Shown here piece by piece: positions 1 to 11,460 of a DNA stretch of 28,753 bases (its first letter is position 1; each line of letters starts with the position of its first letter). Source of the stretch: Psilocybe azurescens (Eukaryota > Basidiomycota > Agaricomycetes > Agaricales > Agrocybaceae); contig JAJIRX010000130.1 of NCBI GenBank assembly GCA_023853785.1, positions 1 to 28,753 of the forward strand, given 5' to 3'. Below the pieces are notes generated by a model. That model saw only the letters and a list, made by a program, of their open reading frames with translations, had not been told where the DNA came from and did no database searches. Both the position numbers and the translations under genes were made by a program.

Positions 1-287
1 AACTTGGATTCCACTCAGAATTGAGCCTAATTTGGTTTCAAATTTGATGAATTCCACTTGGATTCCAGTCGGATTCTGGTCGGATTCCGATCGGATTTTG
101 GTCGGACTTGTTAACAGTGGAACCGGTCGGTACCGGTGGTTCCGATTGGAATCCAGTCGGAATCCAGTCGGAAAAATTTGGACATTTTACTGCTAATTTG
201 GCAGGACACTGCCAAATAAAATTCCGGTCGGAACCAGTTGGATTCCGACCGGTTCCGATCGGTACCTGTGGGGAGTGTAAAGACCTC
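1..287 (+). repeat. Iteron-rich dispersed repeat, copy 1 (left end outside window)
   Basis: The segment matches 14,725-15,011 at a constant offset of about 14,724 with only scattered differences. The match stops abruptly at 287 and 15,011, so this is one defined end of the repeat. It is built from 10-11-bp units of the type GGATTCCRRTC in one orientation (about 60-115), a central palindrome-like block around GGTACC (about 120-150), and GGAACCGGTC-type units in the opposite sense near the right end. A hairpin with 9-bp perfect arms ATTTGGCAG/CTGCCAAAT lies at 196-217. Because the units lack stop codons, several frames read open on both strands; I do not regard these as genes. Subterminal iterons flanking a sharp end are typical of hAT-like DNA transposons, but no transposase or target duplication is visible, so the class is only a guess. 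Confidence 0.75.
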
Positions 288-359
288 ATTTGGTCTCCAT
301 CTCACATATTGTGCGGCAACCCCCACATAGTTCGCGACTTCCAAGGCAAGCACGACCGC

Positions 360-812
360 CACTGCTGCTGACATCTGGGACACCGCATCCGGTGCCCGCG
401 CTTGCCAACTCATTGACAAACAGTTCATGTTCAGGGGTCATCCCCTCTGGATACGGGCCTGTTCGAAGAGCTCCGGCGCGTTCCTCTGCACTCGTGCCTG
501 GAGGTGGGGCCATCCTGTTGGTCGCTGTCATGCGGCTGCCGTCAAATGTCCGCGCTGCTCTGGTCCTCACAAGCTGGAGGAGCACCGCACTGTTGCATCT
601 TGTTGCAAAGGGAATCCAAAGGCAAACCCCCACAGGCTCCAACGCCTTCTGGGGAGCCATGCCCTCATAACCCTCGCTGCCCCAACTGTGGAAAGAATCA
701 TGGTGCCCATGAGCATGCTTGCGTGTTCTGGAGTCACAGGTTTGATCCTCTCTGGGCTGCTGAGAAATATCACAGGTACGAGCGAATCTTATCGTGCACC
801 GTCATTCCCTAA
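360..812 (+). pseudogene. LINE-1 ORF1 (Gag-like), C-terminal zinc-knuckle part
   Basis: ORF1 proteins of Tad-like LINEs bind the element RNA. Two frames joined by a one-base shift near 625 give the conserved C-terminal half: WRWGHPVGRC, KCPRCSGPHKLEEHR...CC, then PCPHNPRCPNCGKNHGAHEHAC and FWSHRFDP. These correspond to three successive Cys/His knuckles followed by the FWxHRFD signature common in mushroom LINE ORF1 proteins. The shift fits loss of one C in a C run, since LINE-2 has a longer run at the same place. The N-terminal half is absent because the element is cut at 288. A stop at 810-812 precedes the ORF2 start at 828. Confidence 0.8.
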
Positions 813-827
813 CCACTGGTCTTTAGG

Positions 828-3800
828 ATGAGTCAAACCGTCCAGGACCTTCCGGTTAGAATTTTGAGTTTCAACTGCGCAAAGTTCAGCCTAAGCGTAG
901 AAACTATACTTGAACATTTTGTATTAGCATACGATGTTGTTTTTATCCAAGAACCTCCTTGGAGGTTTGTACACACTGCACCGCCTACTTCTCGTAAGTC
1001 TGGTGACGATGTTATTGGTGCCCCATTGCATCCTTCGTGGCTGCCTATGGTACGTATTCCCAACCCAACTCTTGACCAAGGGTTATGGCCTACGTGTCTA
1101 ACCGCTTGAAAGAGTTTCGCCCATCCATGCGTCATGATCTCATCGATCATCGTGATGTACTCATTCTCAGCCTGTTCGCAAACGGACAGTGCTACAATCT
1201 GATGAATGTCTACCAGATGAAGCCCATATGGCTGCTCTCCTCATGGAGGAGGCAGCCTCACTCCCACCCTTCATTTACATGGGGGTGACTTCAACATCCA
1301 CTCCCAGGAATGGGATGGAGGTCATCACGGCCATCCAGGAGTTGCCACTCAACTCTCAACACTGCGGCAGAATTAGGCTTGCAACGGGCTCCTTTTGTGA
1401 ACCCGGGGCCAACCTTCTACCCCCGCATCCAAGGCTGTCAACAGTGATTGACTTGGTATTTGTTCAACCGGACCAGACCCTGACTGCGCAGGTCACCCGG
1501 ATGCACAACACCATGGGCAGTCGGATCATCATCTCACTCGGACCACTTTATCGATCTCTGCCGATTCTGGGGCCACGCCCGCAGAGCTTCTCAAACCGAC
1601 AAAGAGGGAGCAAATCCGCTTTGTCAGAGTCATTGAGGAGAGTTTGCCATGAAAGTGGATGAACACGCTCTCTCAACACACCCGACCAGATTGACGCTGG
1701 TGGGCGCAAGCTATTCCCGATTCGTTCTCTGCAGCATGGGAAATCTGCTCCAGGAGGTCACTATTACAAGATGCTCAAAGCCGTGGTGGATGGATGAGTG
1801 TTCAATCGCACTTCAGGCTTACCAAGAACATGGTTCCCTGGAAGACTGGAAGCTCTATTGCAAGGAAGTTAAAAACGCCAAACAGGTGTTCTTTGATTCT
1901 AAGATCACAGAAATATCCATTACCAACAAGCGCACTTGGGACCTCATGTCGTGGATCCAACAGCGCAAGCTACCACCATGCGAGGCTATTCAATATCAGG
2001 GGCAGCCTTGCCACGCTCTTCCTCAGTTGTGGGATGCTCTCCACAACACCTATAATTCGGCATCAGACCGTGCGTTTCAACATTGGTATTCTCGATTCCA
2101 TCTCCGACATGCCTGTTCGGGATGGGTCCCATTCTCTGCACTTGAGATGCGAGAGGCGCTGGCCTCCTGCTCCAATGTACCGCCCTGGGCCGACCACACA
2201 AGTGGTCTCATCTCAAGATGTTGATGCAGGGGCCCACCCACGTCTTCACCGTCTTACTTGCGCTTGCCAATGCCTGCCTCCGGGTTGGGCACTGGCCTAA
2301 GCACTTCAAGGAGTCCATGTCGGTTATCATCCCGAAACCGAACAAGCCCTCTTACTCTGCTCCAAAGGCATTCAGGCCCATTGTGTTCCTGAATACCGTT
2401 GGTAAATTAATTGAGAAAATGCTCTCCAACCGCATACAGTTCGACGGGCGTCACCTCAGATGTCTTCCACCCAAATCAAATCGGAGGGATCCATCAACAA
2501 TCCACCGAAGATGCCGGCCTTATCCTGATGCACATGGTGCGTGCTGGGTGGGCCAAGGGACTCAAGACTAGCGTCATTGCCTTTGATGTCACTCTCAGTT
2601 CTTCCCGTCACTCAACCATGAAGTCCTCATGGCTATTCTCCGGAAGTTAGGATTCAGTGACAATGTCACAAGTTCTTCTCCCATTATTTGGTCGGTCGCT
2701 CTCACGCAGTATGCGTGGGGCGACTTCATCTCTGACCTTCGCCAGGCAGATAGTGGGACAGGGCGGAGCCCTGTCCCCGGTCCTTTCTGCTCTTTACCTT
2801 ACCCTCATCATGAGGCTATTCAAGCTGGATCCACTCACTCGTGGGTGCTTCTTGCTCTCATATGTCGATGATGGCACTCTTGTGGTGCAATCAAAGTCCC
2901 TTCTCGACAACTGTGAAGCCCTTAAACGGGCTTATGGTGTCATATTCGAGCTGTTCAAGAAATTTGGACTCGCCCTAGAGCACGACAAGTCTGAAGTATT
3001 CCACTTGACTGTCGCACTCTAAAGACAATCCCCTGTCGATCTGGGTTATGCTCCGTATACCAGTGTGACCCCTCTCAAACCCAAGCTGTATTGGCGGTAC
3101 TTGGGTTTCTACTTGATCGTAAGCTCACCTTTACTGAGCATGTTCGATATTACTCCACCAAGGCTTTATCTACCGTCAAGGTGATGAAGATGCTTGGCAG
3201 TTCCACTCGTGGTCTGGCGCCCGGTCCAGAAGCGTGTCCTCTATCGAGCCTGTGTACTTCCTATAGTCACGTATGGCTTTCGTTTTTGGTACTTTGCAGC
3301 TGCTCGCTGCAAAGGTGCCCTTCATCATCTTTCTACAATGCAGCTGCCCGCTGCATTGTGGATTACCAGTGCATTCGCACCTCTCCGATTGGTGGAGTGG
3401 AGGCCCTTGTGGGCCTCCCCCTATCAATCTTCTTCTTCGCCGTCTATCCGAGCGAGCCGACTATCGGTTTGCCACCTTGACCCTGACTCATCCTGTGAGA
3501 GCATTCCTCTCTCGCTTTAACTGCGGCACTATCACGCCGCATCCCTCCCTCTCAATCCAGACTATGTCTGAACCGGAGATCTTCCGCACTAGTGGGACTC
3601 TCTTTGAGTCTGACACTAACGTTCTTGCTCTGACGGAGACTTTACTCCCGATGAACCCGCTCTCTAGACCGGGTGTTCACCATGGACCGCTTTGCAGACC
3701 AGGTCCACTTCAACGACTGCAAGATTTCTTGTGGCAATGCTGACAAGGAATTGAAGCAGCGCACCAAGCACTCTCGATAAGCTCCGAGACAAAATCTCGG

Positions 3801-4742
3801 AGAATATTGGGACCTACTATGCAGGGACAGACACTAGTCTGCCCCTCTCAGGACGGTTTCAAGCCATTGCAGCCTCCATCCTGTTCAGCGGCGGAGTCGA
3901 GCGCTGGCGCGCTAGACATGTCGCAGGCAAAGTAACCGCCCCGGATGCGGAGCTCTATGCCATCCGTTCTGCAATCATCAATGCGACTTTGCGTGACGAT
4001 TGCACAGACATTTTCATCTTCACAGACTCAATGGCCTCCGCCCGCCAAGCTGTTGATCCTTCTATTCACTCTGGACAGGGCCACTCTGTTGCTGTCTGTG
4101 AGGCTCTCCAGACCTGGTTCACCCGCAAGGATGGCCAGTCAATCACCTTTGTGTACGTCCCCTTGTGATTGCAGTGGGACTTGCATTACAAGGCACACGA
4201 GCATGCAACCGAACTCAAAGTCGCACTGGGCCCCCGCCCAGCTACATCATTTGACAGCCTCTGCATGCAGGCTGCCCTCTCTCGCGGGCGCCTCTTGGAA
4301 TGTGTTGTTCCAAGACCCCAAATATCGAGGAAGGAATTTTCTCCAACTCAAAACAGTCGATGGGGCCGTTGCACAGCCTGGGGGCAAAGATAACCCCTGG
4401 ATTCACTTCGCGAACATGAGCTCCCCACAGCTCTACGCACGCATGTGTAGGTGTATTCTGAATCATGCGCCCATCGGGTCTTATTATTCCCAATTCAATC
4501 TCAACGATGGTCATACATCGTGCCTGTGTGGGTGTCCTTGGGAAACCCGCACACATATCCTCACCTGTAAAAGGACTTATCGTCCTCCCAGGACTTGCGA
4601 GCTTAGGCAGCCAACTACATTGTGCTACCTTCACTCATTCTTGGAGATGAACCCGAAAGCATTCGCTCGCTCGGCTCCCTGCGGGCGTCGGTGGACAACT
4701 GACGTTGGGCATTGTGGGGGAGTCTTTGCTCGGCGGTCGTGA
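828..4742 (+). pseudogene. LINE-1 ORF2: endonuclease / reverse transcriptase / RNase H, frameshifted
   Basis: ORF2 supplies the nicking endonuclease and reverse transcriptase for target-primed insertion. The start chosen is the ATG at 828 (MSQTVQDLPVRILSFN), shared with LINE-2. Endonuclease motifs run to about 1,560: ILSFN, VVFIQEPPW and IDLVF. The reverse transcriptase follows (about 2,280-3,100): VIIPKPNKP, FRPIV, GGALSPVLSALYL and the catalytic YVDDGTL. The conserved region after the polymerase is RVLYRACVLPIVTYGFRFWYFAAARCKG in part (about 3,230-3,310). RNase H lies at about 3,820-4,160, with AGTDTS, DAELYAIRSAI and FIFTDSMAS supplying the acidic residues. A terminal CLCGCPWETRTHILTC segment (about 4,520-4,570) is the Cys/His motif usual in these LINEs. 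The reading frame changes many times, so no intact protein is made. Confidence 0.88.
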
Positions 4743-5300
4743 TTGGCATGGGCCAATTATCCATTTGGCTCATGGTTGTTTGAGAATCCCTGGGGAAGGG
4801 CCGTTTTGGCAGGGCTTGGCTTGCCACTGGCATCGGTGTTTGACTCACCTACCCCACTCAGGACCTAGGCCGCGTTACGAATGGCGTTGAGTATGCGGGA
4901 ACTAGGGAGAGCTGGTACCGCTAGTCTCGGCTGCTGGACTTGGGCGCCCCCCTGCCCTTGTTAGTTATCTCCTGCTGGTGCTGCATCCGCATCACCCCAG
5001 GCTTCCTAAGGCTAGGGTCACTCCTACCCTATATCCCGCGAGGTTGTTCTTTGTAGATAAGCTAGTTTTTTCTCTTTCTTACTCCGCATCGAGGTTGGCG
5101 TTATATCCCCACATTAGTTACCCCGTTATGTGTTCAGCACAGTCATTTATCGTAAGCTTCAGTGTTTCCAACGGTCTCTTAGTAGCTTCAGCAAACAGTT
5201 TCTTAGTAGTTACCTGGTCGGGCATTTGTACTTAGCGACCGGACTGCTCTTGCGGTATACAAATTGATGATTTTAAAAAGAAAAAAAAAAAAAAAAAAAA
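4743..5300 (+). other. LINE-1 3' untranslated region and poly(A) tail
   Basis: This stretch follows the ORF2 stop and is conserved in LINE-2 (7,514 down to 6,976) and, from 4,970 onward, in LINE-3 (12,557-12,890). It contains small open frames that are conserved between copies only because the DNA is similar. It ends in the block TATACAAATTGATGATTTTAAAAAG and then A20 (5,281-5,300). The poly(A) marks insertion by target-primed reverse transcription and fixes the 3' boundary of the element. Confidence 0.85.
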
Positions 5301-6322
5301 GATCTGTCTACATCTACTCTGATGGTCATGTTCGCATGTTTGTGCCCATTTACATCGATGATATCACTATAGCTTGCAAGGATGGAGCTGCGATTGATAG
5401 AGCAGTCAAGCAGTTAGCTGAACACTTCAAATGCAGAGATCTTGGTCCGACAGAGTTTCTGCTTGGTGTAGGCATCACCAGAGATCACAAATCACGCACA
5501 ATTGCTCTACACCAACGCCAATTCATTCTAGACATTCTAGAACGCTACAACATGACGGATTGCAGCCCTGTGTTAACTCCTATGATTCCTGGCACCGTTC
5601 TCACCAAGGAAATGGCCGCTTCATCACCAGAAGATTTGCAATTCATGCAAAATGTTCCCTATCTCAGCTGTATTGGTTCGCTTCAATATCTCGCCTCCAT
5701 GACCCGCAGTGATATTGCACATGTTGTCGCCTATCTGGCACGCTTTAACAGCAATCCTGGTCCGAAACACTGGGCAGCAGTCAAACATCTTTTGCGCTAT
5801 TTGATGGGTACGCTTGATCACAAGTTGCACTACTCGGGCGAGCTGGGTCTAGACATGTTCAGCACCTACTGTGATGCATCTCATGGCGACTGCAAAGACA
5901 CTGGACGCTCTACAGGTGGTTATGTGACGATTATGGCTGGTGGTGCCGTTGGCTGGAGCAGCAAACTGCAGGGAATAGTTGCACTTTCTACCACTGAAGC
6001 AGAGTTCATTGCAGCTGTTGAAGCAGGCAAGGAGATTGCATGGATGCGCAACATTCTGCGTGAATTTGGCTACCACATTGATAAGCCTTCCACTCTTCAC
6101 ATTGACAACCAATCTGCGATCAGCGTCTCCAAGAATCCTGAACACCATGGACGCATGAAGCACCTCGACCTGCGCTTTTACTGGCTGTGTGATGCAGTAA
6201 ATGACAAGATGATCGACCCTACCTTTGTTTCAACTGATGAGCAAGTTGCAGACATTCTTACCAAGCCTCTGCCTGCTGCGAAGGTTGAGTTCTGCAGAGA
6301 GGAGATGGGGATTTATGTTTAG
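5301..6322 (+). pseudogene. Copia pol fragment: reverse transcriptase C-terminus and RNase H
   Basis: An uninterrupted frame of about 340 residues reads from the LINE-1 junction to the stop at 6,320-6,322. It begins just before the palm motif YIDDITIA, in which the two aspartates bind the catalytic metal. It then shows FLLGVGITRD, the copia signature YLSCIGSLQYLASMTRSDIA, and HWAAVKHLLRYLMGT. RNase H follows with YCDASHGDC, STGGYV, ALSTTEAEFIA, the HIDNQSAI block and VADILTKPLP near the end. The fingers part of the reverse transcriptase, integrase, protease and gag are missing. An in-frame ATG at 5,264 in the LINE tail adds a lysine run encoded by poly(A); I treat this as an accident of the insertion. 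The fragment itself has no internal stop, so it is among the least decayed coding stretches here. Confidence 0.9.
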
Positions 6323-6361
6323 AGTATATTTCATTCTTTTTATTTCTGAGACTGTTCAGAT

Positions 6362-6371
6362 CACAGGGGGA
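6362..6371 (+). promoter_or_regulatory. Copia polypurine tract
   Basis: CACAGGGGGA lies immediately before the TG that starts the LTR at 6,372. A purine run in this position primes plus-strand DNA synthesis in LTR retrotransposons. The placement between the end of pol and the LTR supports the assigned 3' LTR boundary. Confidence 0.75.
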
Positions 6372-6623
6372 TGTTAGAATTGATATTTCAGACTCAGACT
6401 GATGGGATCACATGACAGACACCTATGTAGCTGTAGCACACTGCTTGAACTCCTTAGTTACTCACTTCGGACTTCAGGCAAGTAGATAGCTTAGTTCAGT
6501 CTCAATACACTCAGTTACTCACTTCAGACTTCAGGCCCTCATTGCCACTCTGTCTGATACAGTGTGACCACGAAACTCGGACCACAGCTGTCTCGCACGT
6601 TTCCGAACTTGCCACCTTTAACA
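6372..6623 (+). repeat. Copia LTR A (3' LTR of plus-strand element)
   Basis: This LTR is 252 bp, begins TGTTA and ends TAACA (5-bp terminal inverted repeat with TG...CA ends). It aligns without gaps to the minus-strand LTR at 14,134-14,385; I count about 10 differences by eye, most of them C/T or G/A changes. It contains an internal direct repeat of 24 bp with one mismatch at 6,456-6,479 and 6,513-6,536 (core AGTTACTCACTTC). Confidence 0.93.
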
Positions 6624-6975
6624 GTGTAAGCTCTACAGAACGTGATTTCTGACCCTCTATCACTGGATTGATCATCACACTCCCAAAACCAGCTGAATAG
6701 ACAATGGTGTTGTCTGCTAACTTGACTGGGACGATGTAGGGGCGTGTAATTGCGTATCCATGCGCGATGAGGTGTCATATGACTAGTGGCACCTGTGTCT
6801 GCGAGCCAATTGAAGTTAGCATTGCTGTGGGAGGTGTTTGAAGCGGATGTAGACAGTGCACTTGCATTTCCAGCGAATTCTGGCTTGGGATCCTTCTCAG
6901 TGGTCTCCTGCACTTTCCTGGCCTTCTGACCTCTGTTCTTGTACCTAGTGCGGACACTTTCCTTCGCTTTCTCTT
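6624..6975 (-). pseudogene. Copia gag C-terminus and aspartic protease fragment
   Basis: The minus strand encodes a basic linker (KESVRTRYKNRGQKARK), then EFAGNASALS and the protease active site NFNWLADTGATSHMTPHR. DTG followed by ATSHMT is the hallmark of copia proteases, which cleave the Gag-Pol polyprotein. Downstream the frame shifts near 6,720, but the expected family sequence continues in other frames to SVELT. There the DNA changes at 6,623/6,624 into the LTR of the other copia. The upstream end joins LINE-2 at its poly(A) tail. The rest of pol is not present. Confidence 0.88.
6961..6975 (-). repeat. Target-site duplication of LINE-2, 3' side
   Basis: CCTTCGCTTTCTCTT on the plus strand matches CCTTCACTTTCTCTT at 13,164-13,178 in 14 of 15 positions. 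One copy follows the poly(A) tail of LINE-2 and the other precedes its 5' end, as target-primed insertion produces. Both encode the copia Gag residues QEK(A/V)K. Confidence 0.85.
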
Positions 6976-7514
6976 TTTTTAAATCATCAATTTGTATACC
7001 CGTGCACGAAAGCAGTTCGGTCGCTAAGTACAAATGCCTGACCAGGTAACTACTAAGAAACTGTTCGCCGAAACTACTAAGAGTCCGTTGGAAACACTGA
7101 AGCCTACGATAAATGACCATGCTGAACACATAACGGGGTAGCTACTGTGGGGATATAACGCCAACCTCGATGCAGAGTAGGAAGCAAAGGAATGAACCTA
7201 TCTACAAACAACAACCTCGCGGGATATAGGCTAGGAGTGACCCTAGCCTTAGGAAGCCTGGAGTTGAGTGGATGCAACACCAGCAGGAGATAACTAACAA
7301 GGGCGGGGGGCGCCCAAGTCCAGCAGCTGAGACTAGCGGTACCAGCTCTCCCTAGTTCCCGCATACTCAACGCCATTCGTAATGCGGCATAGGTCCTGAG
7401 TGGGGTAGGTGAGTCGAACACCGATGCCAGTGGCAAGCCAAGCCCCGCTGAAACAGCCCTTCCCCAGGGATTCTCAAACAACCACAAGCCAAGCGGATAA
7501 TTGGCTCATGCCAA

Positions 7515-10500
7515 TCACGACCACTGAACGAAGATTCCCCCACAATGCCCAACGTCAGTTGTCAACCGACGCCTGCAAGGGGAGCTGAGCGGAAGGCAAA
7601 CACTTTCGGGTTCATCTACAAAAATGAGTGAAGGTAGCACAACATAGTCAGCTGCCTAAGCTCGCAAGTCCTGGGAGGACAATAAGTCCTTTTGCAGGTG
7701 AGGATATGTGTGCAGGTTTCCCAAGGACACCCACACAGGCACGATGTATGACTATCGTTAAGATTGAATCAGGAATAATAAGACCCAATGGGCACATGAT
7801 TCAGAATACACCTACACATGCGTGTGTAGAGCTGCAGGGAGCTCATGTTCACGAAGTGAACCCAGGGGTTATCCTTGCCCCTGGGCTGTGCAACGGCCCC
7901 GTCGACTGTTTTGAGTTGGAGAAAGTTCCTTCCTCGATATTCAGGGTCCTGGAACAGAACGTTCCAGGAGGCGCTGTGAGAGAGGGCAGCCTGCATGCGC
8001 AGGCTGTCAAATGATGTAGCTGGGCGTGGGCCCAGTGCAACTTTGAGTTTGGTTGCGTACTCGTGTGCTTTATAGTGCACGTCCCACTGCAATCGAAGGG
8101 GACATACACAAAGGTGATTGATTGACCATCCTTGCGGGTGAACCAAGTCTAAAGAGCCTCACAGACAGCCACAGAGTGGCCCTGTCCAGAGTGGATAGAA
8201 GGATCAACAGCTTGACAGGCAGAAGCCATCGAGTCTGTGAAGATGAAAATGTCCGTGCAGTCATCACGCGAGGTTGCATTGACGATTGCAGAACGGATGG
8301 CATATAGCTCCGCATCAGGGGCAGTGACTTTACCTGCGACATGTCTAGCGCGCCAGCACTCGACTCTGCCGCTGAGCAGGATGGAGGCTGCAATGTCTTG
8401 ATACCGTCCTGAGAGGGGCAGACTTGCATCTGTCCCTGCATAATAGGTCCCAATGTTCTCTGCAATCTTGTCTCGGAGCTTATCAAGGTGTTTGGTGCGC
8501 TGCTTTAATTCCCTTGTAGGTGTCGCCACGAGAAATCTTGCAGTCATCAAGTGGACTTGGTCCGCAAAGCGGTCCATCAGTCGAACACCCGGTCTGGAGA
8601 GCGGGTTCATTGGGAGCAGGGTCTCCATCAGAGCAAGAACATTAGTGTCGGACTCAAATAGAGTCCCACTAGTGCAGAAGATCTCTGGTTCAGACATAGT
8701 CTGGATCGAAGAGTAGGGTGCGGCGCGATAGTGCCGCAGTTAAAGCAAGAGAGGAAGGCTCTCACAGGATGGGTCAGGGTCAGAGTGGCAAACCGATAGT
8801 CAGCTCACTCAGACAGACAGCAAAGAAGAAGATTGATAGGGGGGAGGCCCGTGAGGGCCTCCACTCCACCAGTCGGAGAGGTGTGGAAAGCACCAGTAAT
8901 CTACAGTGCAGCGGAACGCTGCATTACAGAGAGATGATGGAGGGCACCTTTGCAGCCGGGCAGCTGCAAAGTACCAGAGACGAAAGCCATATATAACTAT
9001 AGGAAGTATGCAGGCGCTGATAGAGGACACACTTCTGGACAGGGTGCAGGCCTTGAGTGGAGCTACCAAGCATCTTCATTGCCTTAACGGTAGACAAAGC
9101 CTTGGTGGAATAGTATCAGACATGCTCAGTAAAGGTGAGCTTGCGGTCGGTATAGAAACCCAAGTACCGCCAGTTCAGCTTGGGTTTGAGAGGGGTCACG
9201 CCAGTATACAGAGCATAGCCCAGATCGACAGGGGGTTGTCTTTGGAGTGTGACCGGTCAAAGTGGAATACCTCAGACTTGTCATGCTCCAGTGCGAATCC
9301 AAATTTTTGAACAGCTCAAATATGACACCATAAGCCCACTTAAGGGCTACAGAGTTGTCGAGAAGGGACTTTGATTGCACTACAAGAGTGCCATCGTCAA
9401 TGTATAAGAGCAGGAAGCATCCACGAGTGAGTGGATCCAGCTCGAAGAGCCTCATAATGAGGGTAAGATATAGAGCAGAGAGGACAGGGGACAGGGCAGA
9501 GCCCTGTCCCACTCCTACATCCACCTGGCAAAGGTCTGAGAGGAAGTCACCCCACGCATACCGCGTAGAGCGACCGACCAAATAGTGGGAGAAGAATTTG
9601 ACGACATTGTCGCTAAACCCTAACTTCCAGAGAATAGCCATGAGAACATCATGGTTGAGTGACGGGAAGAACTGAGCGACATCAAAGGCAATGATGCTAG
9701 TCTTGAGTTCCTTGGCCCACCCTGCCCACACAATGTGCATCAGGATGAGGCCGGCATCTTCGGTGGATTGTTGACGGATCCCTCCGATCTGATTTGGGTG
9801 GAAGACGTCTGAGGCAACACCGTCGAACTGAATGCGGTTGGAAAGCATTTTCTCAATCAATTTGCCAACGGTATTCAGGAGCACAATGGGCCTGAATGCC
9901 TTTGGAGCAGAATAGGAGGGCTTGTTCAGTTTCGGGATGATAACCGACATGGACTCCTTGAAGTGCTTAAGCCAGTGCCCCACCCTAAGGCAGGCATTGG
10001 CGAAGCGCAAGTAAGACGGTGAAGACGTGGGTGGGCCCCCACATCAACATCTTGAGATGAGACCACTTGATGTGGTCTGGCCCTGGGGCTGACACATTGG
10101 AGCAGGAGGCCAGAGCCTCCCACATCTCAAGTGCAGAGAATGGGACCCATCCCCGAACGGGCATGTCGGGGATGGAATCAAGGATATCGATGTTGAATGC
10201 GCCGGTCCAACGCCGAGTTGTATATGTTGTGGAGAGCATCCCACAACTGAGGGAAGGGCGTGGCAAGGCTGCCCCTGATATTGAATAGCCTCGCACGGTG
10301 GTAGCTTGCACTGTTGGACCGAAGACATGAGGTCCCAAGTGCACTTGTTGGTAATGGATATTTCTGTGATCCTAGAATCAAAGAACACTCGTTTGGCGTT
10401 TTTAACTGCCTTACGATAGAGCTTCCAGTCTTCCGGAGAACCATGTTCTCTGTAAGCCTGAAGCATAACTGAACACTCATCCGTCCACCACGGCTTTGAG

Positions 10501-11460
10501 CATCTTGTAATAGTGACCTCCCTGGAGCAGGTTTCCCATGCTGCAGAAAACGAATCAGCAATAGCTTGCGCCACCAGCGTCAATCTGGTTGGGTGTGTTG
10601 AGAGGAGCATGTTCATCCACTTTCATGGCAAACTCTCCCTCAATGACTCTGACAAATCGGATTTGTTCCTCTTTGTCGGCTTTGAGAGCTCTGCGGGGCA
10701 TAGCCCGGAATTGGCAGAGATCAATAAGGTGGTAGCGAGTGGGATATGATCCGACTTGCCCATAGCGTTGTGCACCAGGGTGACCTGCGCTGTCAAGGTT
10801 TGGTCCGGTTGCATGAATACCAAGTCAATCACTGTTGAGCGAAAGCCTTGAATGCGGGGGTAAAAGGTTGGCCCCGGGTTCACAAAAGGAGCCCATTGCA
10901 AGCCTAGTTCCACTGCAGTGTTAAGGAGTTGAGTGGCAACCCCTGGATGGCCACGATGGCCTCCATCCCATTCCTGGGAGTGGATGTTGAAATCACCCCC
11001 ATGTAAATGAAGGGGGCGGAAGTGAGGCCGCCTCCTCCGCTAGGAGGAGAGCGGCCATATGGGTGTCGTCTGAGTAGACGTTCATCAGATTGTAGCACTG
11101 TCTGTTTGCGAACAGGCTGAGAATGAGTACATCACGATGATCAATAAGATCACGGCGCATGGATGGGGCGAAACTCTTTCAAGCAGTTAGACACATAGGC
11201 CATAACCCTTGGTCGAGAGTTGGGTTCGGGAATACGTACCATAGGCAGCCACGAAGGATGCAATGGGGTGCCGATGACATCATCGCCATACTACGAGAAG
11301 TGGACGGTGCGGTGCGTACAAACCTCCAGGGAGGTTCTTGGATAAAAACAATATCGTATGCTAATACAAAATGTTCAAGTATAGTTTCTATGCTTAGGCT
11401 GGACTTTGCGCGGTTGAAACTCAAGATTCTAACCGGAAGGTCCTGGATGGTTTGACTCAT
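7515..11460 (-). pseudogene. LINE-2 ORF2: endonuclease / reverse transcriptase / RNase H
   Basis: The frame starts at the ATG at 11,460 (MSQTIQDLPVRILSFN), the same start as LINE-1. The endonuclease shows VFIQEPPW, IDLVFMQPDQ and SDHIPLATT (the catalytic His of the SDH motif), broken by frameshifts near 11,170, 10,910 and 10,620. The reverse transcriptase (10,010-9,126) is one open frame of 294 residues with VIIPKLNKP, FRPIVLLN, SIIAFDVAQFFPSLNHD (first catalytic Asp), GSALSPVLSALYL and YIDDGTL (catalytic DD). RNase H (8,697-8,149) has YAGTDAS, DAELYAIRSAI and FIFTDSMAS. The C-terminal Cys/His region is at about 7,760-7,690. The end is set by alignment with the LINE-1 stop. Confidence 0.87.

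Larger units (their letters stand above)
288..5300 (+). mobile_element. LINE-1: Tad-like non-LTR retrotransposon, 5' truncated, degenerate
   Basis: Order on the plus strand is ORF1 zinc knuckles, ORF2 with an AP-type endonuclease, reverse transcriptase, RNase H and a C-terminal Cys/His segment, a 3' untranslated region, and a poly(A) tail ending at 5,300. The nucleotide sequence is closely similar to LINE-2 (6,976-13,163, minus), and the last ~340 bp are similar to LINE-3. All three share the terminal block AAATTGATGA followed by an A tract. The 5' part of ORF1 present in LINE-2 is missing here; the element starts directly beside the iteron repeat at 287/288. The 3' end is inserted in the pol gene of the plus-strand copia (5,301 onward). 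Its 5' target duplication is therefore not visible. Many frameshifts make it non-functional. Confidence 0.9.
5301..6623 (+). mobile_element. Plus-strand Ty1/copia retrotransposon, 3' part (pol end + 3' LTR)
   Basis: The reverse transcriptase C-terminus and RNase H (5,301-6,322) are followed by a purine-rich tract and a 252-bp LTR (6,372-6,623) starting TGTTAG and ending TTAACA. Everything upstream of the YIDD motif is outside the window, because LINE-1 is inserted at 5,300/5,301. The outer LTR end at 6,623 abuts, base for base, the protease gene of a second copia on the opposite strand. This is the arrangement expected if the plus element integrated into the minus element. The 5' LTR and the matching 5-bp target duplication (candidate GTGTA at 6,624-6,628) cannot be seen. 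Confidence 0.88.

Noticed and set aside
1..430. Protein-coding genes on either strand of the iteron repeat
   Set aside because: Several frames are open at once because the repeat unit lacks stops, and the frames are not conserved between the two copies.
5264..6322. A chimeric host gene starting in the LINE tail with a poly-lysine N-terminus fused to copia pol
   Set aside because: The ATG lies in the LINE 3' end and the lysines are translated poly(A). The downstream part is a plain copia fragment cut by the insertion.
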